A stretch of 64,000 bases of DNA. Origin: Porphyrobacter sp. SLTP. Lineage in GTDB: Bacteria > Pseudomonadota > Alphaproteobacteria > Sphingomonadales > Sphingomonadaceae. Positions 28,907-39,682 of the stretch are shown here, piece by piece. The notes under the pieces were generated by a model that was not told the DNA's origin, searched no databases, and worked only from the letters and a program-made list of their open reading frames with translations. Each line of letters opens with the position of its first letter. The first letter of the stretch is position 1. Position numbers and translations under genes: made by a program. The stretch spans positions 157,195 through 221,194 of the forward strand of contig NZ_JAAALE010000005.1 of the NCBI RefSeq assembly GCF_009905735.1. The letters are read 5' to 3'.

Positions 28907-29586
28907 AAGGGCTCGCCCCTGCTACCCGCGAATGGCTTGAGGCCAAGGGCTTTGTCATCGCCAACGAGGCGCCGTGGATCGAGGCGCTGACCCACGGCAG
29001 CTACAACGTCTCGGGCGCGGAAGTGGCCGATTACCAGCGGCTGGAGTTTCTGGGGGACAGGGTGCTGGGGCTCTCGGTGGCGAGCTGGCTGTTCCGCGCC
29101 GGAGACGCTCCCGAGGGGCGGCTTTCGCAGCGTCTCAACGCGCTCGTCAGCGGGGCGACGTGCGCGCGCATCGCCCGTGCGATTGACCTCCCGGTTCACA
29201 TTCGCCTCGGCAAGCAGGCGCGTGACGATGGCGGGGCGGACAGCGACAAGATCCTCGGCGATGTGATGGAAGCCCTGATCGGCGCCTGCTTCATCGAGAA
29301 CGGCTTCGATGCTGCGCAGGCCATAATCTACCGCCTGTGGTCGCATGAACTGGAAGGCGACGAGGGCAAATCAAAGCACCCCAAAAGCGCGTTGCAGGAA
29401 TGGGCCGCGGGCAACCGCCGTGCGCCTCCGCTCTACGAAGTCATCGACCGCAGCGGCCCTGACCACGCCGCGCGATTCACGGTTCAGGTCAGCGTGCGCA
29501 ATGTCGGCGCGGCCGAAGCGACCGCCACCAGCAAGGGCGAGGCCGAACGGCTCGCGGCCAAGGCGTTTCTTGAACAATATGGGTGA
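28903..29586 (+). CDS. rnc: Ribonuclease III
   Basis: 227 residues from a GTG at 28903 that overlaps lepB by 4 bases. The RNase III signature RLEFLGDRVLGL is at 46-57, the second acidic site is DKILGDVMEALIGA, and a C-terminal double-stranded RNA-binding domain (from about 155: HPKSALQEWAAGN ... KGEAERLAAKAFLEQ) is present. It processes rRNA precursors and degrades structured mRNAs. It is followed by a 195-base gap containing a parS site before era. Confidence 0.97.
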   Translation: MKGLAPATREWLEAKGFVIANEAPWIEALTHGSYNVSGAEVADYQRLEFLGDRVLGLSVASWLFRAGDAPEGRLSQRLNALVSGATCARIARAIDLPVHIRLGKQARDDGGADSDKILGDVMEALIGACFIENGFDAAQAIIYRLWSHELEGDEGKSKHPKSALQEWAAGNRRAPPLYEVIDRSGPDHAARFTVQVSVRNVGAAEATATSKGEAERLAAKAFLEQYG

Positions 29587-29620
29587 ACGCTGAGAGTCGG
29601 CCAACCCGATGTTCTTGCAA

Positions 29621-29636
29621 TGTTTCACGTGAAACA
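29621..29636. promoter_or_regulatory. parS site (ParB/Spo0J binding), perfect 16-bp palindrome
   Basis: TGTTTCACGTGAAACA is a perfect 16-base palindrome and matches the bacterial chromosomal parS consensus TGTTNCACGTGAAACA without mismatch. It lies 34 bases after the rnc stop in the only sizeable gap of the lepB-rnc-era cluster. ParB-CTP clamps load at such sites and nucleate chromosome segregation. parS sites usually lie near oriC, so this region is probably origin-proximal. The parA and parB genes are not in the window. Confidence 0.9.
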
Positions 29637-29781
29637 TGGCCCGCCGCGGCATCACCGCGCCGCAATAAGGGCACCATGAGCCGACAACCACCTGCCAACG
29701 ACACCGCAACAACCAAGCAAACCGCCGCGACCCTGCGCGCTGCGCTTCGACAAGCCGCAGCGAAATTGATAAGGACACGTC

Positions 29782-30699
29782 ATGAACACCTCTCCCCCTA
29801 CCCGCTGCGGAGTCGTTGCCGTGATCGGCGCGCCGAACGCTGGCAAATCGACGCTGGTGAACCAACTGGTCGGCCAGAAGGTCGCGATCACCAGCGCCAA
29901 GGCGCAGACCACCCGCGCGCGGATGCTCGGCATCGCCTTGCATGAGCTGGACGGCGCGGGCGTGCAGATGATTCTCGTCGACACCCCCGGCATCTTCGCG
30001 CCGCGCCGCAGGCTCGACCGCGCGATGGTCAGCGCCGCATGGGAAGGCGCGGAAAGCGCCGATGCTGTGCTGCTGCTGGTCGATCCGATCAAGCAGCGCC
30101 GCCATGAGCTGGAGCCCTTGCTGGAAGCGCTGGCGGGCCGCCCGGAACGCAAGATCCTCGTCATCAACAAGGTCGACCGCTCCAAGAAGGAGCCGATGCT
30201 GGCGCTCGCGCAGGATCTGGCGGGCAAGGTCGATTTTGCCGAGATTTACTTCGTCTCGGCCCTGACCGGGGACGGCGTGCCCGAACTGAAGGATGCGCTG
30301 GCCGGCATGATGCCCGAAGGCGAATGGATGTATCCCGAAGATCAGGTCTCCGATGCTTCGGAGCGCCTGCTCGCTGCCGAAATCACCCGCGAACAGCTCT
30401 ACCAGCAGCTCCACGAAGAACTGCCCTACGACAGCGCGGTGCGGCCCGAGAAATACGAAGTCCGCAAGGACGGGAGCATCGAAATCCACCAGCAAATCGT
30501 GGTCGCCCGCGAAACCCAGCGCGCGATCGTGCTGGGCAAGGGTGGCTCACGGATCAAGCAGATCGGCGCCGCCGCGCGCAAGGAATTGAGCGAAGTGCTG
30601 GGCGTGCCCGTGCACCTCTATCTCCATGTGAAGCAGCTGGAGAACTGGGCCGAGGACAAGGAAATCTTTGAGGAGATGGGGCTCGATTGGGTGCGGTGA
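29782..30699 (+). CDS. era: GTPase Era
   Basis: 305 residues. G1 motif GAPNAGKST (17-25), switch region KAQTTRARMLGI, G3 DTPGIF and G4 NKVD. A C-terminal KH domain follows, with AIVLGKGGSRIKQIG, the RNA-binding GxxG loop. Era binds the 3' end of 16S rRNA and checks 30S maturation at the inner membrane. It has its own ribosome site (AAGGACACGTC) and follows rnc after 195 bases. A small frame starting near 29675 in that gap is not supported as a gene. Confidence 0.97.
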   Translation: MNTSPPTRCGVVAVIGAPNAGKSTLVNQLVGQKVAITSAKAQTTRARMLGIALHELDGAGVQMILVDTPGIFAPRRRLDRAMVSAAWEGAESADAVLLLVDPIKQRRHELEPLLEALAGRPERKILVINKVDRSKKEPMLALAQDLAGKVDFAEIYFVSALTGDGVPELKDALAGMMPEGEWMYPEDQVSDASERLLAAEITREQLYQQLHEELPYDSAVRPEKYEVRKDGSIEIHQQIVVARETQRAIVLGKGGSRIKQIGAAARKELSEVLGVPVHLYLHVKQLENWAEDKEIFEEMGLDWVR

Positions 30700-30986
30700 T
30701 CGCAGTGGGGCGTTGCTGCTTCGCATGAGATGACGAGGCGGTGCGAGCGCTGACAGAAAAGCCAAACCCTCCGATCAAGTCCGGGCCCCTGCTTCTCCCC
30801 TCCCCGTGGGGAGGGGTTGGGGGTGGGGGCTCGACATCAGCGGGCGTCGCACACCCATCCCCAGCCCTTCCCTCAAGGGAAGGGAGTTTGCAGCGCGATT
30901 TGAGAGCGTAACGCCAGGCCCCGTGTCAAGCACGGGGCGAAGGATGGGGAACCAGTCCCGCCCCAGCTACTCCAGCCCCCAATCCT

Positions 30987-31092
30987 CGTCATCGCGAGGC
31001 TCGTAGAGCCGTGGCGATCCATGAACCGCTGCTTTCGGCTTGTAAGGTCAGGTCATGGATTGGTTCGTCGCCTGCGGCTCCTCGCAATGACG
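30987..31092. repeat. Dispersed palindromic repeat, family A, copy 2
   Basis: It begins CGTCATCGCGAGG and ends CCTCGCAATGACG, with inner arms GCGATCCATGA / TCATGGATTGG. Same architecture and arms as the copies at 14512-14597 and 42463-42564, but with a different central sequence. Confidence 0.85.
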
Positions 31093-31100
31093 AAGGTTTT

Positions 31101-31128
31101 CGTCATCCCAGCTTTCGCTGGGGTGACG
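31101..31128. repeat. Half-size palindrome of repeat family B
   Basis: CGTCATCCCAGC then TTTC then GCTGGGGTGACG: a 12-bp stem with a four-base loop. It resembles one arm of the longer unit at 51976-52057, which opens CGTCATCCCGGCGAAGG. Confidence 0.75.
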
Positions 31129-31144
31129 GCAGTGGCGCATGAGC

Positions 31145-31783
31145 TCACCCCCGCCCCAGCTTCTCCAGCTTGGCCTTCAGCGCGGCCTCGTCGAACGGCT
31201 TGACGATGTAGTCGTCCGCGCCTGCCGCGATGCCGTCGTGGATGTCCTTGGCCTCGCCGTTCGAGGTGCAGAACACCACCACCGGCTCCTTGGGCGTGGG
31301 GATCGAGCGCAGCTTGGTGACGAAGGTGATGCCGTCCATTTCGGGCATGTTCCAGTCGGTCAGCACCAGATCAGGCATCGACTTCTTGCAGCGCGCCAAG
31401 GCTTCTTCGCCGTTTTCGGCTTCGACCGGGACGTAGCCCAGGCTCAACGCGATCTTGCTCGAAACCTTGCGGATCACACGGCTGTCATCGACGATCAGGC
31501 ACGTCTTGGTGGTCGCAGCGGGCGCTGGCTGGCCGGAATAGCGGTCGCGCATCGCCTTGGCGGCGGCGACAATCGCGGCGGTATCGTCGGGTTCGGACGC
31601 GCCGGGCTGACCCGTCGGCGCCGGACGCGGCGGGGCGGCCGCTTCGGCAGCGACGCGGGCTTCGTCCTCTTCGGCAGCGGCAGCCAGCACTTTTTCGTTC
31701 TGTGCGAGCTTTTCGGCCAGCGTCTTGCCGTCGGTGACGGTGCGGCGATTGGGGCCAGAATTGCGCTTGATCAGGTTCTGCAT
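31145..31783 (-). CDS. CheY-like response regulator with long N-terminal extension
   Basis: 212 residues. The C-terminal receiver domain (about 92-212) has the acidic pair Asp99-Asp100, the phosphoacceptor Asp143 in LTDWNMPEMDG, a Thr in FCTSNG, and Lys195 in KPFDE. It should therefore be phosphorylatable. The first 90 residues are a Lys-, Ala- and Pro-rich linker with no domain. No output domain is present, so it acts by protein contact, like CheY or DivK. No histidine kinase is adjacent. It is 2 bases downstream of a small unknown gene. Confidence 0.88.
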   Translation of the reverse strand: MQNLIKRNSGPNRRTVTDGKTLAEKLAQNEKVLAAAAEEDEARVAAEAAAPPRPAPTGQPGASEPDDTAAIVAAAKAMRDRYSGQPAPAATTKTCLIVDDSRVIRKVSSKIALSLGYVPVEAENGEEALARCKKSMPDLVLTDWNMPEMDGITFVTKLRSIPTPKEPVVVFCTSNGEAKDIHDGIAAGADDYIVKPFDEAALKAKLEKLGRG

Positions 31784-31785
31784 GG

Positions 31786-32088
31786 TTACCGCCCCCCGCC
31801 CATCGTCGCAAAGCCCGACTCGTACGCCTTGGCGGCGTAATCATCGGAATAGGGATCGGCGGCATCGAGCGTGCCGACCGCTTCGCCCGGCGTCATGCGG
31901 ATGTGGAGATAGGGCATCCAGACATCGCCGAATTCGGCCTTCTGGTACCACACGTCGAGCACATCATAGCTCGCCCACATGCCATCCGGTTCGCGCAGGC
32001 GGATGCCTTCGCCGATCCGCGGCACCGCAGCAAAGCGGATGCGGCTCTGGGTCTGATGGGTCTCGTTCTGGATTTCGATTTCTATCAC
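31786..32088 (-). CDS. Small protein of unknown function, paired with response regulator
   Basis: 100 residues if read from a GTG at 32088 (VIEIEIQNETHQTQSRIRFAA follows). The frame is open for much further upstream, but that part is a shadow of topA. Rich in beta-prone residues, with several Trp and Tyr (GMWASYDVLDVWYQKAEF), no signal peptide and no cysteines. A purine-rich AAAAAGGG lies upstream. The stop is 2 bases from the response-regulator start, so the two are probably co-translated. Family not recognised. The start codon is uncertain, and CTG/ATT alternatives exist. Confidence 0.6.
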   Translation of the reverse strand: MIEIEIQNETHQTQSRIRFAAVPRIGEGIRLREPDGMWASYDVLDVWYQKAEFGDVWMPYLHIRMTPGEAVGTLDAADPYSDDYAAKAYESGFATMGGGR

Positions 32089-32201
32089 GGCGGGAGCCCT
32101 TTTTCCGGCCACCGTGGTAAGGTCCAAATGCTTTATTATTTGCAAACGTCCGAGCGCCGGAACGGTCTTTGTTGTCCTCCGGCGCTCGGTTTGTCGTTTT
32201 G

Positions 32202-34772
<2,571 letters not shown>

Positions 34773-34859
34773 GATAGTGCCGGGGTGTCCCTTACGTGTG
34801 TACGCGCGAGGGTGGAGCGGCGCGGCTTACAGCGTCAAGCGGGTTGTGCAAGAGGGCGC

Positions 34860-35996
34860 TTATCCGGCGCGGCGCACGGCCCCGTCCGCCTCGCGCACCA
34901 ATTCGCCCGCCAGTTCCAGTTCGAGCAGCGCCATGTGCACCTCGGCTGCGGTGGCGGCTGACTGGCGGATCAGTTCGTCGACCGCGACCGGCGCATTGGT
35001 CAGCAGGTTGGCGATGTCGGTGCTGAGGTCGGCGCGTGCCTCGCCCCAGTTGAGCTTGGCGAGTTCGGCGTAGTCGAAATCCGCCATCCCGTCGCCCACC
35101 CGGAAGCGGGAGCGCGGGGCGCCGGTGAAGCTTTGCAACAACTCGACCACCTCCTCGGGCGTCTGCACCAGCACCGCGCCTTCGCGGATCAGCTGGTTGC
35201 AGCCTGACGCCCGCGCATCGAGTGGGGAGCCGGGGATCGCCATCACCTCGCGCCCCGCCTCGCCCGCCAGCCTAGCAGTGATGAGTGAGCCGGATTGCGG
35301 TGCGGCTTCGACCACCAGCGTGCCGCTGGCGAGGCCTGCGATGATGCGGTTCCGAGAGGGGAAATGCCGCCCGCGCGGCTCGGTGCCGGGGGGCTGTTCG
35401 GCGATCAGCAGGCCATCTTTCGCGATGCGCTCTTGCAAGGCGGTGTGCTGCGGGGGGTAGGCGATGTCGATGCCGCTGGCGATCACCCCGATGGTCTGCG
35501 GGAAGGCGCCTTCATGCGCCGCACCGTCGATCCCGCGCGCCAGGCCGGAGACCACCTTGAAGCCCGCTTCGGCCAGAGCGGCGGCGAAATCGCGGGCCAG
35601 CTTGACCGCCGCCCCGCTGGCATTGCGCGCGCCGACCAGCGCGACGCACGGCTCGGACGCCAAGGCCAGCCTGCCCCGGCAGGTGACAATCGGGGGAGCG
35701 CTGTCCAGCTCGGCCAGCAGCGCGGGGTAATCGGGTTGATCGTGAAACAGGTAGCGCGCGCCCGCCTGGCGCACGCCTGTGACCTCGCGCTCGATACTCT
35801 CCGCGCTGGCAGGGCGAAAGGGGCCCCGCCCCCGGCTCGCCAGATCGGGCAAGGCATCCAGCGCCGCCGCCGCCGTACCGAACCGCGCCAGCAGCTGACG
35901 ATAGCTCACCGGCCCGATATGGGGCGAGCGCAGCAGGCGGATCCGCGCGAAGGCTTCTTGTTGCGAGAGCACCGGCTGCGACCCTTGGCTCTCCAT
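34860..35996 (-). CDS. dprA: DNA-processing protein DprA
   Basis: 378 residues. An N-terminal helical domain (RIRLLRSPHIGPVSYRQLL) is followed by the Rossmann-like core (CVALVGARNASGAAV, VVSGLARGIDGAAHEGA, GRHFPSRNRIIAGL). A C-terminal winged-helix DML1-like domain (LLTNAPVAVDELIRQSAATAAEVHMAL) completes it. DprA loads RecA on incoming single strands during natural transformation. No com genes are in the window. It sits 16 bases after plsY and 87 before topA, an order common in alphaproteobacteria. Confidence 0.95.
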   Translation of the reverse strand: MESQGSQPVLSQQEAFARIRLLRSPHIGPVSYRQLLARFGTAAAALDALPDLASRGRGPFRPASAESIEREVTGVRQAGARYLFHDQPDYPALLAELDSAPPIVTCRGRLALASEPCVALVGARNASGAAVKLARDFAAALAEAGFKVVSGLARGIDGAAHEGAFPQTIGVIASGIDIAYPPQHTALQERIAKDGLLIAEQPPGTEPRGRHFPSRNRIIAGLASGTLVVEAAPQSGSLITARLAGEAGREVMAIPGSPLDARASGCNQLIREGAVLVQTPEEVVELLQSFTGAPRSRFRVGDGMADFDYAELAKLNWGEARADLSTDIANLLTNAPVAVDELIRQSAATAAEVHMALLELELAGELVREADGAVRRAG

Positions 35997-36012
35997 CAGA
36001 TGCGGCCCCGCA

Positions 36013-36597
36013 TTACGGCGTGCTTGAGCCGATCTTCGGCTCCTCTCCGCGCATCAACCGCCCGATATTGGCGCGGTGCTGCAACAGCACGATGGCCGCG
36101 ATCGAGACCAGCGGCGGAATGGCGTCGGGAAAGCCCATCCCCCACGCCACCAGCGGCGATGCGACCACGGTCACCATCGACGCCACGGAGGAAATCCGGC
36201 TGACGTACAGCGTGATCGCCCAGATCGCGGCGCAAGCCAGCATCGCGGGCCATGCCAGCGCCAGCAGCGCGCCAGCGGCGCTCGCAAAGCCCTTGCCGCC
36301 CTTGAACGCGAGCCACGGCGTGAAGCAGTGCCCCGCCACCGCCGCTATTGCTGCGACGCCTTCAGTCCCGGGCCAGACATGTCCGGCGACCAGCACCGGC
36401 ACTGCCGCCTTGGCTGCGTCCAGCAGCACCGTCGCCGCCGCCAGCCCCTTGTTGCCGGTGCGCAGCACATTGGTCGCGCCAATCGAGCCGCTGCCGATCT
36501 TCCGCACATCCCCCAGCCCCGCCGCGCGGGTGAGGATCAGACCAAAGGGGATCGAGCCGAGGGCAAAGCCAAGCAAGGCGGCGAAAAACAGTTCCAA
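36013..36597 (-). CDS. plsY: Acyl-phosphate:glycerol-3-phosphate acyltransferase
   Basis: 194 residues if started at the TTG at 36597 (ELFFAALLGFALGSIPFGL follows), which has GGAG 7 bases before it. The longer frame to 36732 runs straight through an intergenic repeat (its translation reads TLSLSKG) and is rejected. A polytopic membrane protein with the PlsY motifs GSGSIGATNVLR, GHCFTPWLAFKGGKGFASA, and a later HRANI. It transfers acyl from acyl-phosphate to glycerol-3-phosphate, the first step of phospholipid synthesis. Full length for the family. Confidence 0.93.
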   Translation of the reverse strand: MELFFAALLGFALGSIPFGLILTRAAGLGDVRKIGSGSIGATNVLRTGNKGLAAATVLLDAAKAAVPVLVAGHVWPGTEGVAAIAAVAGHCFTPWLAFKGGKGFASAAGALLALAWPAMLACAAIWAITLYVSRISSVASMVTVVASPLVAWGMGFPDAIPPLVSIAAIVLLQHRANIGRLMRGEEPKIGSSTP

Positions 36598-36606
36598 AAC
36601 AACTCT

Positions 36607-36699
36607 CCGTCCGGGCTGAGCTTGTCGAAGCCCTGCCCTTCTTCTAGCGCCCTGTATGCCAAAAGAAAGACAACCCTTCGACAAGCTGAGGGTGAACGG
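36607..36699. repeat. Palindromic intergenic repeat, family E
   Basis: The arms GCTGAGCTTGTCGAAG (36614-36629) and CCTTCGACAAGCTGAGGG (near 36675-36692) are inverted copies separated by about 45 bases, with CCGTC / GAACGG at the edges. The unit fills the space between the divergent starts of plsY and murI, so both genes are probably transcribed across or from it. Confidence 0.85.
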
Positions 36700-36712
36700 T
36701 AAGAAGGCTTTC

Positions 36713-37507
36713 GTGAACTCAGACTCCCCCATCCTGCTGTTCGATTCCGGCGTCGGCGGGCTGACCGTTTACGACGCCTTGCGGAAGGTGCTGCCCGAGG
36801 CTCCGGTGATCTACGCCGCCGACCTTGCGGGCCTGCCCTATGGCACCAAGACCGAAGCCCAGATCGCGGCGCGGGTCGCGGGATTGCTCGGGCGGATGGC
36901 CGAGCGGTATCAGCCCCGCCTCGCCTGCATTGCCTGCAATACCGCATCGACCATCGCGCTGGGCATGGTGCGCGATGTGCTGGAGATTCCGGTGGTCGGC
37001 ACCGTGCCTGCGATCAAGCCTGCGGCTGCGCTGACCCGGAGCGGCACCATCGGCCTCGTCGGCACCGAAGCGACGATCCGGCAAGCCTATGTCGACGATC
37101 TCGAAGCGAAGTTTGCTGGCGGCAAGCGCCTGCTGCGGGTCGCTGCCCCCGGCCTCGTCGCCGCTGCCGAGGCCAAGCTGCGCGGGCGACCGGTCGATCC
37201 CGCGCTGATCGCCGATGTGCACACGCGGCTTGCCGCAATGGCGGGCGGAGCGGACATCGACACGCTGGTGCTCGCCTGCACCCACTTCCCGCTGCTGGCC
37301 GATGAACTGGCCGCTGCCTTCGGGGATGATGTCACGCAAGTGGACGGCGCCGATGGCATCGCGCGCCGGATCGCCCACTTGCTCGAAGGGCAGAGCTTCG
37401 TCGCGCAAGGCCCCAACCGCTTCGTGGTCACCGGGCCGCTGACCGGGGCACATGGGCTGGAAGAAGCCCTCGCCACGCGCGGGTTCGGCCCCGCGGAAGC
37501 GTTCTGA
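36713..37507 (+). CDS. murI: Glutamate racemase
   Basis: 264 residues from the GTG at 36713, preceded by GAAGG with 5-base spacing. An upstream ATG at 36656 would translate the repeat (QPFDKLRVNG) and is rejected. Motifs: FDSGVGGLTVYDALRK, IACNTAS with catalytic Cys75, and LACTHFPLL with the second catalytic Cys. It makes D-glutamate for peptidoglycan in the cytosol. Length is normal for the family. Confidence 0.95.
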   Translation: MNSDSPILLFDSGVGGLTVYDALRKVLPEAPVIYAADLAGLPYGTKTEAQIAARVAGLLGRMAERYQPRLACIACNTASTIALGMVRDVLEIPVVGTVPAIKPAAALTRSGTIGLVGTEATIRQAYVDDLEAKFAGGKRLLRVAAPGLVAAAEAKLRGRPVDPALIADVHTRLAAMAGGADIDTLVLACTHFPLLADELAAAFGDDVTQVDGADGIARRIAHLLEGQSFVAQGPNRFVVTGPLTGAHGLEEALATRGFGPAEAF

Positions 37508-37674
37508 TTGGGGCCCCCAGCCTTGCGAAACGCTCGCAAAGATCGCTGTGGCAAAAACTGCACTCGCACCCTAGATAATCGCGCGAAACCAACCGCCATC
37601 TGGCACGTTATGGCGGGACAAAAGAAGCACGGCAGGAACGTAGCGCCCGCGTGAGCGGCCGCGAGAGCAGCGAG

Positions 37675-38901
37675 ATGCGAGTGAACTACGATCAGATCTT
37701 CGATTCCGCGATCGACCGGTTGCATGAAGAAGGCCGGTACCGCGTCTTCATCGACATCATGCGCAACAAGGGCGCCTATCCCAATGCGCGCTGTTTTCAC
37801 GGACACAATGGCCCCAAGCCGATCACGGTGTGGTGTTCGAACGACTACCTGTGCATGGGCCAGCACGACAAGGTGATCGGCGCGATGGAAGCCGCGCTGC
37901 ATGATGTCGGCGCAGGTTCGGGCGGCACCCGCAATATCGGCGGCAACACGCACCTGCACGTCGAGCTCGAACATGAACTCGCCGACCTGCACGGCAAGGA
38001 CACGGCGCTGCTGTTCACCAGCGGTTACGTGTCGAATGATGCCACGCTGTCCACGCTCGCCAAGCTTCTGCCGGGCTGCGTGATCTTCTCGGACGAATTG
38101 AACCACGCCAGCATGATCGCGGGCATCCGCAATTCAGGCTGCGACAAGAAGGTGTTCCGCCACAATGATGTCGCGCATCTCGAAGAGCTGCTCGCCAGCG
38201 TCGATATCGACACGCCCAAGCTGATCGCCTTCGAGAGCGTCTATTCGATGGACGGCGATGTCGCCCCGATCCACGCGATCTGCGATCTGGCCGAGAAGTA
38301 CAACGCGCTCACCTATATCGACGAGGTTCACGCCGTAGGCATGTATGGCGCGCGCGGCGGCGGCATTTCGGAGCGCGACGGTGCGGCTCACCGGATCGAC
38401 ATCATCGAAGGTACGCTGGGCAAGGCGTTCGGTGTGATGGGCGGCTATATCGCGGCGAGCCACAAGGTGGTGGACTGCATCCGCTCCTACGCGCCGGGGT
38501 TCATCTTCACGACCTCGCTGTCGCCGGTGCTGGTGGCAGGCGTGCTCGCCTCGGTGCGGCACCTGAAGGAGTCCTCCGTCGAGCGCAACGCCCAGCAGCG
38601 CGCCGCGGCCATGCTGAAGCTGAAGTTTGCCGAAGCGGGCCTGCCGGTGATGGATTCTGTCACCCATATCGTCCCGCTGATGGTGGGCGATCCGATCCGC
38701 GCCAAGAAGATCAGCGACGTCCTGCTCGCCGAATACGGCGTCTATGTGCAGCCGATCAATTTCCCCACCGTCCCGCGCGGGACCGAGCGGCTGCGCTTCA
38801 CCCCCGGCCCGCACCACACCGATGAAATGATGGACGAGCTGACGGCGGCACTGGTGGAAATCTGGGACCGGCTGGAGCTGCGGCTGGCCGAGGCGGCGTA
38901 A
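37675..38901 (+). CDS. hemA: 5-aminolevulinate synthase
   Basis: 408 residues from the ATG at 37675. A GTG at 37651 would add 8 residues, and a GTG at 37681 just before NYDQIFD matches the usual family start, so the first residues are uncertain. PLP-fold motifs: [29 protein letters not shown], and [13 protein letters not shown] with Lys250 binding PLP. It condenses glycine and succinyl-CoA, the C4 entry to tetrapyrroles, a hallmark of Alphaproteobacteria. The 167-base gap upstream contains a TAGATAAT that could be a -10 element. Confidence 0.96.
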   Translation: MRVNYDQIFDSAIDRLHEEGRYRVFIDIMRNKGAYPNARCFHGHNGPKPITVWCSNDYLCMGQHDKVIGAMEAALHDVGAGSGGTRNIGGNTHLHVELEHELADLHGKDTALLFTSGYVSNDATLSTLAKLLPGCVIFSDELNHASMIAGIRNSGCDKKVFRHNDVAHLEELLASVDIDTPKLIAFESVYSMDGDVAPIHAICDLAEKYNALTYIDEVHAVGMYGARGGGISERDGAAHRIDIIEGTLGKAFGVMGGYIAASHKVVDCIRSYAPGFIFTTSLSPVLVAGVLASVRHLKESSVERNAQQRAAAMLKLKFAEAGLPVMDSVTHIVPLMVGDPIRAKKISDVLLAEYGVYVQPINFPTVPRGTERLRFTPGPHHTDEMMDELTAALVEIWDRLELRLAEAA

Positions 38902-38985
38902 TCGCCCCGCCCTGCCGTAGCGTCCTTTGAGCGGCGCTCCGGCTGGGCTAACGCCTCCCCGAACACAGATTCGGGAGAGAGCATC

Positions 38986-39678
38986 ATGGGCGGTACGCCT
39001 GACCAGACTTACGCCGAGGTCGTCCTCGGGCGGCGCAGCATCCGCGGCTACCTCGACAAGCCCGTCCCGCGTGCGTTGATCGAAGAGATCCTCACGCTGG
39101 CGATGCGCTCGCCCACATCGATGAACACCCAGCCGTGGCATTTCCATGTCATCACGGGCGAACCGCTTGATCGTATCCGCAAGGGCAATACCGACAACAT
39201 CCTCGCCGGCGTCCCCGACAGCCGCGAATTTCGCCGGGGCGAGGCATTTGCGGGCGTCCACCGCGATCGACAGGTCGAAGTCGCCAAGCAATTGTTCGGC
39301 GCGATGGGGATCGAACGCGATGACAAGGACGCGCGGCAGGACTGGGTGCTGCGCGGCTTCCGCCAGTTCGACGCGCCGGTCTGCGTGATCGTCACCTATG
39401 ACCGCGAGCTTGGCGGCTCGGATGACACCGCCTTCGATTGCGGCGCAGTGACCACCGCGCTGGTCAATGCGGCATGGTCCCGCGGGCTCGGCTGCGTGAT
39501 CAACTCGCAAGGGATCATGCAGAGCCCCGTGGTGCGCGAACATGCCGGCATCCCCGAGGATCAGGTGATCATGAAAGCCGTCGCGCTGGGTTGGCCCGAT
39601 CCGGACTTCCCCGCCAATGCCGTCGTCAGCCACCGCAAGACCGTGGCCGAGGCGGCGCGGTTCATCGGTTTCGACTAG
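38986..39678 (+). CDS. Nitroreductase family protein (FMN-dependent)
   Basis: 230 residues. The start MGGTPDQTYAEVV has GGGAGAG a few bases upstream. Typical motifs: RRSIRGYLDKPV for FMN binding near the N-terminus, MRSPTSMNTQPWHFHVITG, and the C-terminal VALGWPDPDFPANAV. Such enzymes reduce nitroaromatics, quinones or enones with NAD(P)H. The physiological substrate is unknown. It stands alone, 4 bases from the stop of the convergent next gene. Confidence 0.9.
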   Translation: MGGTPDQTYAEVVLGRRSIRGYLDKPVPRALIEEILTLAMRSPTSMNTQPWHFHVITGEPLDRIRKGNTDNILAGVPDSREFRRGEAFAGVHRDRQVEVAKQLFGAMGIERDDKDARQDWVLRGFRQFDAPVCVIVTYDRELGGSDDTAFDCGAVTTALVNAAWSRGLGCVINSQGIMQSPVVREHAGIPEDQVIMKAVALGWPDPDFPANAVVSHRKTVAEAARFIGFD

Positions 39679-39682
39679 GGCT

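Larger units (their letters stand above)
30700..31144. repeat. 445-base gap built from several palindromic repeat families
   Basis: Between era and the convergent response-regulator gene no credible gene is seen. In order it holds: a hairpin CTCCCCTCCCCGTGGGGAGG (near 30794) with a Gly-rich-looking tract after it; the facing TTCCCTCAAGGGAA hairpin; a family C palindrome (30919-30937); a family A unit (30987-31092); and a half family B palindrome (31101-31128). The region may serve as terminator for both genes. Confidence 0.75.

Noticed and set aside
29675..29781. Small frame MSRQPPANDTATTK before era
   Set aside because: It runs into the era coding region in another frame, has no homology look, and the gap is better explained by the parS site and era leader.
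36656..36712. ATG start upstream of murI
   Set aside because: It would translate the repeat (QPFDKLRVNG); the GTG at 36713 has a proper ribosome site and gives the family length.
36598..36732. N-terminal extension of plsY
   Set aside because: The extra residues (TLSLSKG...) translate intergenic repeat E; a TTG with GGAG upstream at 36597 gives the family length.
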